Positions 56,431 through 64,000 of a stretch of 64,000 nucleotides of DNA are shown here, one piece after another. The stretch lies in assembly GCA_023313575.1 (NCBI GenBank), contig JAJTTP010000007.1:558001-622000 (forward strand). The letters run 5' to 3'. The translations under genes and the position numbers were made by a program. The stretch's first letter is position 1. Each line of letters starts with the position of its first letter. A model generated the notes under the pieces. It did not search any database and was not told the origin of the DNA. It saw only the letters and a program-made list of their open reading frames with translations. The stretch is from Eutypella sp. D-1 (Eukaryota > Ascomycota > Sordariomycetes > Xylariales > Diatrypaceae).

Positions 56431-57700
56431 ATGGTTCTCACATTGATAGCTATCCAGACAGCTGTGGTGCTATCAGTCACTACTGTGTTGTCTGTCGTTT
56501 CCCTAGGTCTTCGTCTATGGTCTAGGGCTCTTAGGAATGCCTCTCTTGCATTTAACGACTATATGATATTCGTTGCGATGTTTCTTACGCTATGTGTCTT
56601 GGGGAACGCTCTATTAGGTTAGAGGACCCCATACCAATCACCCCAACGCTTCAACTGAAATCAAGCCACAGAGGTTTTCACTGGCGGCATTGGAGTACAT
56701 ATTGCCGAACTTCAGGCTACGAAACCCTGGGTTATAATCGTCTATCTCAAGGCAAGTATTGTATTAGAGCCTGTCTTCCACAAGTGGGCATTGAAGGGTA
56801 TCTGTAGCTAACATTCGATCAGTCATTTACTGCTGCTCAAATACTGTGGTCGGCTTCCAATAGCGCAGTCAAACTTTCCATCCTGTCACTTTATACTGTC
56901 TTGTTCCCTTCTAAGACATTTTCCTGCATATGTTATATGGTCATGGCCATCACCATTTGCTATTTCATCAGTGTACTTGTCGAAGCATTTGCCCTTTGCA
57001 CGCCGGTGGCATTTAATTGGTACAAAGACATCGAAGGAGGCAAATGTGAGGGGCAGAGTCTTGCGTATTTGATTGCAGGCATCACCAACTTGGTGCTTGA
57101 TGCAACTATCGTGATATTACCGATGCCTATGCTGTTTGGTCTCCAGATGTCATTGCCTAAGCGTTTCGGCATCGCCGGAATGTTCAGCCTTGGGGCCGTG
57201 TGAGTACTACGACTTGGTTGCTCATATCCTAACTCCGGCACCACAGCTAACCAGGTGACAACAGTATATGTATAGTTTCGCTTTTGCGGATTTTGTGGCT
57301 TGTCAGCTGGGATATCCAGGACTTGACATATGGGGTTGGTAGTGGAACCATCTATTCAGCCCTCGAGCCAATCCTCGGAGTTGTGAACGCATGCCTTCCT
57401 ACAATTAAGCCCGCACTTGTTCGCATCACTCGAATTCATTTCCCATCTTCGGTCAAATATGTCGTCAGCCTAGTTCAAAGATCTTCGGGTGCAGACAGCA
57501 AAGCCCGGAATCCCGAAACTGGCGGCGATGCTTCCCATCATGAAATAGGGCGACAACTTGATGACAATATCCCTCTCACCAGTGTCCACGTCGAAGGTAA
57601 CGATACAAACATCCACAATGGTCATAGTATCACAGTGACTCATGAGTGGCAAGTTAACAGTGCTGTTCAGACAAGAGAAGAACTTCCAAGTCGTTGGTGA
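56431..57700 (+). CDS. PTH11-like rhodopsin-domain integral membrane protein (PF20684 type)
   Basis: Exons 56431-56617, 56672-56751, 56823-57199 and 57265-57700 give 359 residues. Seven hydrophobic helices are visible, with the family landmarks LRLWSRALRNASLAFNDYMI, SASNSAVKLSILSLYTVLFP, EAFALCTPVAFNWYKDIEGG, GITNLVLDATIVILPMPMLF and LPKRFGIAGMFSLGAV. The C-terminal tail is polar and cytosolic-like. Proteins of this family resemble fungal PTH11-type receptors; a few lie inside secondary-metabolite clusters, with unclear roles. Intron 2 (56752-56822) starts with GC, not GT (AAG|GCAAGT); no GT donor keeps the conserved frame. The gene is divergent from the GMC gene. Confidence 0.9.
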
Positions 57701-58802
57701 ATTGTGCAGTGTTGTTGAAGCTAGATTCTTGGGAAACCAGCTGGGGAATATCAGAAATACGGTTGCAGCGAAGGGCATTGCTAGTAGGCCCATGTATATA
57801 TCTAATAAACCCTGTATTGAATTGATTCCACCCAATGCTGATAATGTTGACGTGAAACATAAAATTAAAGTACCTTAATTTGCTCTATTTCTACTTCAGC
57901 AGATAAACCTTCAAAGTGCTAGTCTATGGTGTTGCGTAAACTGTATTCTAAGACGCTTGGCCATTTCCAACCAGAAGACGGAGGTTGATAGCAAATTCCG
58001 TGGTTACCTACCTGGTGGTAACAGAAATCCAGGTCTAGGGAATAGGGGGATCGGGTAGTAAGAACGCCGCAAGCCTCATGCTCCGGGGCCCTGTGCAGAC
58101 CCTGAAAATCTTTGTCCTACATTACCCCGCTATCTAGAAGTGTATATGGAGAGATTAGGCCTACATCTTACCGTGGTACAGTCTTCGTAATGGAGTAGTA
58201 GTAAGCCGCCTTCGGATTCCTGCAGAAGTCAAACGAAAAGGTAATTCGCTGAAACATGCGTGGTGGAAGTAGCATCGCCACCTCACGTATATATCAGCTG
58301 GGCCTATTGCAGCAGGGTTGAAGCGCCAATTGGAACTGTGCCGTTATCGAACTGGTAATCTGCATCAACACCAGAAGAATTGCAGTGTTGTGTGGGGTAC
58401 CATCCACAACTACTGGTATCATATCTCACCGGTTACATAGGCTGACAGGCACGGAAAGTGAGAATTCGGGTAGAATCAAACGAGTCAGTGAGAGCCTTGC
58501 ACCCCTAATCATACTACAGCCACTTATTTCGATCCACATTTGATTGAATGACATATCTACCTTCTTAGCGGTTGGTTGTTATGCAGCACAGCTCTACATC
58601 GTTGATGCTGGTCAAGCTGCTATTTGGATATGTATGGCAATACCATAATAATTGATAAAAATGTGTACCATTCATCAAGACCCAATGCGTGTTGCTCTCC
58701 TCCGTAGCAGTTATTGATACCATCGAGTTCTGAGGTACTGATCAAAAGTAAACAATGATGAATCATTAATACACCTCCCATCACTATCAGCGTAATCCCA
58801 CT
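57701..58802. other. Convergent intergenic stretch
   Basis: About 1.1 kb, AT-rich, between the 3' ends of the PTH11-like and P450 genes. No gene. Confidence 0.45.
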
Positions 58803-60457
58803 CTAGTCGTTTGGTCTCCTCCATGTGGTGCACTCAGAGGATTTGGCTTGAATCAAGCTCTCGTGCGCCTGGCTTCTCACGGTGGCTTTTACAGGAACTG
58901 AAGTTCCCGGTTTGTGGTAACGTGCATCAGTAAGGTTGATATCGCTAGCTAGGGCGAAATCAAAGCAATACAGAAGGCGTGCAAACGTTACAAAGAGTTC
59001 TTTCTGGGCCACCTTGTAGCCTACACAAGACCGCTTGCCGGCGGCAAAAGCATACTGCCAAAGGTTCTGATCGATGCCTGCATCGCCCCGACTTTTCTTT
59101 TGACTGTTATCTTCAGCTTGGAGCCAGCGTTCCGGGCAGAATTGTTCCGGATTTTCGTATCCGTTACGGCTAATGGCGATCATATTGATAAGAAGCTCTG
59201 TGTCGGCTGGAATACAGTATCCTTCGAATTCGAGATCTTTAACTAACACGCGTGGGGGAAGTAAAGTAGCTACCGGGCGCCATCGTAGCACCTCTTTCAC
59301 TATAGCACATGTATATGGCAAGCTCTGTAGATCATCTAAGGTGGGGAGCCTGAGAGTGCCGTCCGTGGCGCCACAAAGTCGATCGAGCTCCTCACGCGCA
59401 CGTATCGCGGCAGCTGGATAAGCAGAAAATGCAATAACACCAGCGTTGAAGGTTAGGCGCGGGTTGTCGCTTCCGGCCACGATAAGCGCAAGTGCGAGGT
59501 ACATCTTCTCGTCCTCAGTTCCAGGGAACTCTGTCATGATCGCTTGGAGAGGAGAGGAAGGCTGGTCCTTGCCTCCGAGGGGCTTGAGGCCGGCCCACCA
59601 GGCTTGGAACACATCATAGTGGAACGTGCCAATCTTTTCCCAGTGCCGCCGCCAAAATTGGACGAAGCGTGGCAAGCTGCTCAGATGTGGGAAAAAGTCA
59701 ACGTACGTGTTGTTGATGGTTTCTAGAAATTGTGTGGTGACTTCCTGAAGATTGGCCACGTTTTCATCTGATTCCCGGAGCGGGGCGTTAGTGACCAAGT
59801 TGTACATGATCAGGGTACCATAGCGATAATGACACCGATCCAGAGTGGCAGGCTTCTCAGTTAGATAGGCCTTCAGGAGTCCCAGGCTGGCATCTTCGAT
59901 AATTCGCCCATGGCCTGATGGGATGGTGCCACCTGCAATCGAGCGGTGAACGAGAAGGCGGCCTTCTTTCCAGTCGGCTGCTCTTTTGAGGAATGGACGC
60001 ATGCTACGACTGACAAGCTCGCCTGCTATGGGAAAGTGAGGTCTTTCGTGCGTGTAGTTCGTTCGCTTTGCAATGAGCTCATTCACCACGCGAGTAGAAT
60101 TCAGTAGCACCCATGTTCTAGTCCCCATACTCAGGGTAGTCATCTCGCCGTAACAGGCTTGCTCCGTAGCCTCAAGTGCAGAGATAAGTGTTAGAAAGTG
60201 CATTGTTGGTGACTATGACTATTAAAGATTCTTGAAGTTCTTACCCAAGGTGGTGTTCCCTCACGACGTGCTTGAAGCCATGGCCACAAGCTTCCCACCA
60301 ATGGCCAACCTTTGGGCCCAGGGGGCATGACATAGTTCTTGCCCCGAAGAACACCTCTTTTGTGAGGTGGCAGAAGGGTAATGAATATAACTGTACAGAA
60401 GATAAATAGAAGTCCGCCCACGGTGACGGGGGACGCCTTGAAGATCATGGTGGTCAT
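58803..60457 (-). CDS. Cytochrome P450 of the biosynthetic cluster
   Basis: Exons 60457-60245 and 60170-58803 give 526 residues. An N-terminal membrane anchor (GGLLFIFCTVIFITLLPP) is followed by the Pro hinge MPPGPKGWPLVGSLW. The intron at 60244-60171 has a TTCTAAC branch point; the ATG at 60203 lies inside it and is not the start. Motifs: LIVAGSDNPR (I-helix, Asp-Asn in place of the common Asp-Thr), KEVLR (ExxR), CPERW, and heme loop FAAGKRSCVG. The sequence style is that of OrdA (O-methylsterigmatocystin oxidoreductase)-like fungal P450s, a group that, as I recall, includes the alkyne-forming P450s of prenylated phenol pathways. It shares a divergent promoter with a UbiA prenyltransferase, so it probably oxidises the prenylated product; that is inference. 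Confidence 0.93.
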
Positions 60458-61154
60458 TTTGTCACTAGGAATTGACCTTTACATCTTCATGATTTCTTGA
60501 AAAGTTGATAAAGACCGCATGAGAAATTGTATCAAACGAGATTCGAGGATATCAGCTTGCCGTTATGGACGGAACCTAAGCAGAGAGAAAAAGGTAGGGC
60601 CAATTCATCATTATCGAGATTTGGGAAAGGCTGCACGGCGTAATATGTGAACACGTCATTTCCTTAACAATATCTGTAACCTGTATGTATTCCATGGAAA
60701 TATAAGTCCTATCTCATCATACTTACTAGTATGAATACGCTCAAAGTCAATAGGGGTGGCGAGCGGCTTGCATCCTTGCTTATCCATCAACGTCAAATCT
60801 CTTCTACCTGATCTAACGCATCGGATAGGACATAGTTTCATTTTAGCATTGTGTAGTACTTCAGGGTGTGATTTGACCCCCTGTGAGTGAGAGCATAAGC
60901 GCAAGTATGATTCGAAGGTTACACCACAATATAACCAAGTACACTGCATGTTGAATCAATCAGTTCAAACTGTGTAGTTTATGCAATGACGGGGTGTTAT
61001 TGCAACCCTATTCTTCAATCAGGAGTCCCGGGTTACCCAATAGGATAGCCATTACTTATGCGTTCGTCTCTGAAAGAGGCTGCACTCCGATAATGATATG
61101 ACATTGGCAACGCCGAGGCTAATTACCGCAACTTTCCATGGCAGACACTCCCAT

Positions 61155-61215
61155 CCCGCCATTTTGTCGCGGATTAAGCCTATCAAGGGCTACTTACACG
61201 TCGCAAAAGGCGGCC
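61155..61215. repeat. Inverted-repeat element, copy 1
   Basis: Begins CCCGCCATTTT and ends AAAAGGCGGCC, imperfect reverse complements of each other; the centre holds GGATTAAGCC. A related copy lies about 242 bp downstream. Confidence 0.6.
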
Positions 61216-61396
61216 TAACAACAGTTCCTGGGCATGCCATCGATCCATCGGAGGCGTAGGCTAATATGTCGTATTATCGCCGAGAATCTTGTGACCTTTT
61301 GTTATTGGTATTCGTACTCCGGTCCGGCAGTCGATAAGTTGCACTCCGTTACAGCACGAATACAACAATTTTTATTCACGTAGTACGAGGCTACGT

Positions 61397-61447
61397 CCCG
61401 CCATTTTAGTAGGGATAGAGCCTCATTTTGTCAACTAAATGGCGGCC
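61397..61447. repeat. Inverted-repeat element, copy 2
   Basis: Begins CCCGCCATTTTAG and ends CTAAATGGCGGCC, nearly perfect inverted arms; the centre holds GGGATAGAGCC, matching copy 1 in order and spacing. Confidence 0.6.
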
Positions 61448-61786
61448 GAGTTCCCGTTATTTCCAAGATAGATCACACTGATTAACATGTAGGTACCATA
61501 ATGTAATAGCAACTTGGATATCATTTGTCTCATGAAATGCAACATTAGCGCGCATCTAGATTGATGTACATAACGACCTAAGATAGTATTAGCCAACGCC
61601 TGAAAGACCTGTTTGTCTCGGATTGGAGGATCTAGTCATGGCACTCGCATATAAATTACCTTATGTAAAGTCGTTTCTATACTGGACGAGGGTTCCATAC
61701 CTTGACGTTCCTCGGACACTAGCCTTTACCACAGACCACAAACCACCTTAACGAAAAGGCCTTCCAATACTAATCACATTTTTGCA

Positions 61787-62785
61787 ATGGCCATAAGCAC
61801 TCAGAGTCAAATTGACTTCTTCCCCCATCTCCCTGCATATTCAAATCCCAAAAAGGGGCTCATTTCAAAACTTCCTATTCGATGGATCCCTTACGCCCAG
61901 CTCATGCGCCTTGATCGTCCTGCCGGATTCTATGCATTTTACTTCCCCTATCTGATCGGCCTTATTTATACCGCATGCCTTATCCCCGAAAACCCTCCCG
62001 GTACACTCCAACTCTTAAAGCTAGCAGGCTATCTTTTGCCCATTAATATTCTTTTACGAGGCGCCAGTTGTACTTGGAATGATACGATAGATCAGAACTT
62101 CGATCGGAGAGTGAAGCGGTGTCGCCATCGGCCTATTGCCCGTCAAGCCGTCTCGACGGCACAAGCCCATGTTTTCACATTTTCGCTGCTCGGTATCTTG
62201 TTCCTCGGTCTGGCGGGGTTTCCCAACGCGTGCATAATGCATATGCTGTTCATTGTTCTTCTGTTTGGGGCGTATCCATATATGAAGCGTATAACGTATT
62301 TCCCTCAAATATTCCTCGGGTTTCCCTTCTCTTGGGCTATATTTGTCAGCGCCGCCTTATTGGATCAGGAAGTCTTCGGCTACCATTTTATTTCGAGCAT
62401 AAGTCTATTCCTCGCCAATATTCTATGGACCATTACGTACGATACTATATACGCACACCAAGATATTACGGACGACGAGAAAGCAGGTGTAAAAAGTATG
62501 GCATTACGCTTTAAAAATAATACTAAGCGTTTGGCAAGTACACTTACTGCTTTCCAGGTGGGACTTCTGGCGCTTTGCGGGATGCAGGCGGGTTTTGGAC
62601 TTATCTACTACGTAGGGACTGTGGGCGGCGTTGCCTTGACTATGGCATACTATATCTACAGTGTAGATCTGACGTTACCGGATAGTTGTGGCTTCTGGTT
62701 CTATACCCAGTTTTGGCTAGTCGGGGGTGCATTCCTATCTGGATTTGCTGGGGATTACACGGTAAGGCTAGCGAATTTCGCATAA
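61787..62785 (+). CDS. UbiA-family aromatic prenyltransferase
   Basis: A single exon of 332 residues with many hydrophobic helices. UbiA enzymes transfer a prenyl group from prenyl diphosphate to an aromatic acid inside the membrane. The first Asp-rich motif is NDTIDQNFDRRVKRCRHRP (NDxxDxxxD) and the second is YDTIYAHQDITDDEKAG (DxxxD region), both intact and binding Mg-diphosphate. The start LMRLDRPAGFYAFYFPYLIG matches fungal COQ2-like and meroterpenoid UbiA proteins. It has no mitochondrial presequence, which argues against ubiquinone synthesis and for secondary metabolism. It is flanked by a P450 (divergent) and an NRPS-like gene (same strand, 645 bp downstream). A hydroxybenzoate-type acceptor with a short prenyl donor is inferred from the neighbours. 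Confidence 0.95.
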   Translation: MAISTQSQIDFFPHLPAYSNPKKGLISKLPIRWIPYAQLMRLDRPAGFYAFYFPYLIGLIYTACLIPENPPGTLQLLKLAGYLLPINILLRGASCTWNDTIDQNFDRRVKRCRHRPIARQAVSTAQAHVFTFSLLGILFLGLAGFPNACIMHMLFIVLLFGAYPYMKRITYFPQIFLGFPFSWAIFVSAALLDQEVFGYHFISSISLFLANILWTITYDTIYAHQDITDDEKAGVKSMALRFKNNTKRLASTLTAFQVGLLALCGMQAGFGLIYYVGTVGGVALTMAYYIYSVDLTLPDSCGFWFYTQFWLVGGAFLSGFAGDYTVRLANFA

Positions 62786-63430
62786 CCAGGTGGCTTTAGG
62801 ATGTAACTAGGAAGTGTTCAATGATGTATTTTACGTCCGGGTGGACCATGCTATCTAGGGTTATTCTACATGTTTTTCCTTTCACAGGCAGGGCTTGTCT
62901 AGATGGCTGGATGCCGACGCTGTATAGTGTATGGGACGGCTAGGAAGTGTTCAAGGTGTATCGATGGGGTTGTCAGGCTGACCAATGGTATCGTGGAAGT
63001 AACTGTCTCCGAGAGCCTGCCTATATTGGCATACCACGAACTCATCATGACGGGCGAGGTACGTTATTGTAACCCTCGAGGTTACCCCAGGTCCCCTATC
63101 TGCCTGCTTTAGGCCTATGAAATTGAGCCAGTTTCCTTGGTAAATTCCTGTTACATTGAAGCTGATGGTGTTGCACCAACGCTGTGTCACACATCCTAGT
63201 GGCTTTCTGCCGGCTATCCGTTTTCTCTCGTAGAGTGACTTATAGGTACGTACATTCATGAATTGGAAGGGAACGATTGCCGAGATTACTGGGATATGAA
63301 ACACCCACCACCTGTTCTATCATAGCTACAAGGCTATTAACCTCTGAATATTTGAACTACTTACCACCAACTCTTATCCTCACCTCATATCAAATTCGAA
63401 ATAGCAATCCTAGCTCATCCCTTTTTGAAG
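62786..63430. promoter_or_regulatory. Intergenic region upstream of the NRPS-like gene
   Basis: About 645 bp with no motif-bearing ORF; the last 100 bp are C/A-rich leader-like sequence. Confidence 0.4.
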
Positions 63431-64000
63431 ATGGCTGTTCCTCTACCTGCTAAGCATGGCGAAAGGCTGCTGCCATCTTTAGTAGATGAGCTCGCCGAAT
63501 CCAACCCGGAACGCATTTTGTACTCCGTACCGAAAGGTGCTCATCCTGCAGACGGCTTCCAAGATATCAATGCGAAAGTCTTTTCACAAGCGGTCAATAT
63601 CTGCGCCTGGCACATAGCCGCCAATATTGGGCCTGGTCATGGCTTTCCCACCTTAACGTATATGGGGCCGCAAGACCTCATCTACGGTGTCTTAATTCTG
63701 GCTTGTAACAAAACTGGCTACAAACTCTTGCTCAACTCCCTTCGGAACCCTTTGAGTGAGCATCTCGCGCTGCTTGAAAAAATGGATTGCAACACGTTTC
63801 TTCTACCCTCTGGCTTCTCCCTACCAATGGTAAGGAAGATCCTGGCGACGCGGGAGATGCGCGTGCTGGAGATCCCCACCATGAAGGAGTTGTTTCTTAG
63901 TGCCTCTGGTTCGGTGAAACCATACCCTTATGCCAAGACGTTTATTGAAGCCAAACTTGACCCCTTTGTCGTCCTCCATACATCAGGGTCGACTGGCAGT
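63431..64000 (+). CDS. NRPS-like adenylate-forming enzyme, N-terminal part (cut by window edge)
   Basis: From the ATG at 63431 the frame stays open for 190 codons to the window end. The start (HGERLLPSLVDELAESNPER, then SVPKGAHPADGFQDINAKVF) and YMGPQDLIYGVLILACNKTG are typical of fungal NRPS-like adenylation domains. The last codons reach the A3 phosphate-binding motif VLHTSGSTGS. Enzymes of this type usually continue with a thiolation domain and a NAD(P)H reductase or thioesterase domain; which one lies outside the window. The A-T-R kind reduces aryl or other carboxylic acids to aldehydes. Next to UbiA and P450 genes, an aryl-acid reductase role is plausible but inferred. Confidence 0.9.
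   Translation, partial: MAVPLPAKHGERLLPSLVDELAESNPERILYSVPKGAHPADGFQDINAKVFSQAVNICAWHIAANIGPGHGFPTLTYMGPQDLIYGVLILACNKTGYKLLLNSLRNPLSEHLALLEKMDCNTFLLPSGFSLPMVRKILATREMRVLEIPTMKELFLSASGSVKPYPYAKTFIEAKLDPFVVLHTSGSTGS

Larger units (their letters stand above)
60458..61786. promoter_or_regulatory. Divergent promoter region, P450 and UbiA genes
   Basis: This is 1.3 kb between the P450 and prenyltransferase start codons. It contains the paired inverted-repeat elements annotated separately. ORF 60656-60949 (minus, 97 codons) has no motif or splice partner and is probably noncoding. Confidence 0.5.

Noticed and set aside
60203..60203. ATG at 60203 as the start of the second P450
   Set aside because: It lies within the intron, and the membrane anchor and PPGP hinge are in exon 1 upstream.
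60656..60949. 97-codon minus ORF in the P450/UbiA promoter
   Set aside because: Scattered cysteines do not form a known pattern, and the sequence is likely promoter DNA.
1..64000. tRNA, 5S rRNA, CRISPR array or transposon ORFs
   Set aside because: I looked for GGTTCRA B-boxes with matching arms, the fungal 5S core, spaced direct repeats and transposase or reverse-transcriptase motifs, and found none I could support by eye; a tRNAscan and RepeatMasker run would decide.

Overview
The window is from a filamentous ascomycete (Pezizomycotina). Most genes carry short introns (about 42-120 nt) with GT(A/G)NGT donors and a CTAAC/CTGAC branch point close to the AG. The gene content also points there: peroxisomal malate synthase, glucokinase, a DUF6594 membrane protein, PTH11-like and GMC genes, fungal P450s and an NLR-type TPR protein. 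Sordariomycetes fits, and Xylariales is a guess from the right-end gene set; no rRNA or marker gene settles it.

Layout. (1) 0-9.3 kb, accessory: the 3' end of a TPR/zinc-ribbon protein of the fungal STAND (NLR) kind, a five-exon cytochrome P450, a Vps62-like secreted or membrane-anchored protein, and a small secreted Cys protein whose first exon does not read in one frame. (2) 12-20.5 kb, housekeeping: malate synthase, a conserved coiled-coil/acidic protein, Mediator Med31, Pol III subunit RPC10/Rpc11 and an ankyrin protein. (3) 21-28.7 kb, accessory: an amidoligase-like protein with altered motif residues, a long thaumatin-like protein, a small Cys-rich zinc-binding protein that appears only after splicing, and a DUF6594 membrane protein. 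(4) 30-53.2 kb: an Hsp70-type ATPase with a Pro/Gln-rich N-terminus, a very gene-poor stretch, a His-rich protein, glucokinase, an NAA50-like acetyltransferase with a PCNA-binding-type motif, an Sgf11/SCA7-finger nuclear protein and the spliceosomal cyclophilin PPIL1. (5) 53.8-64 kb: a probable biosynthetic gene cluster cut by the right edge.

The right-end cluster holds a GMC oxidoreductase, a PTH11-like rhodopsin-domain membrane protein, a P450, a UbiA prenyltransferase and the start of an NRPS-like adenylate-forming enzyme. UbiA prenylation of an aromatic acid, reduction of the carboxylate by an NRPS-like A-T-R enzyme and P450 oxidation of the prenyl chain is the logic of prenylated hydroxybenzaldehyde meroterpenoids (the biscognienyne/asperpentyn/eutypine group). 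The product here is inferred only. A pair of related inverted-repeat elements lies in the shared P450/UbiA promoter.

Exon coordinates were worked out by hand from splice consensus, reading-frame continuity and family motifs. Every multi-exon model given sums to a multiple of three except the small secreted protein, which is discussed. A palindrome-like motif, CCTAGGTAGGTA and variants, recurs between genes throughout the window.
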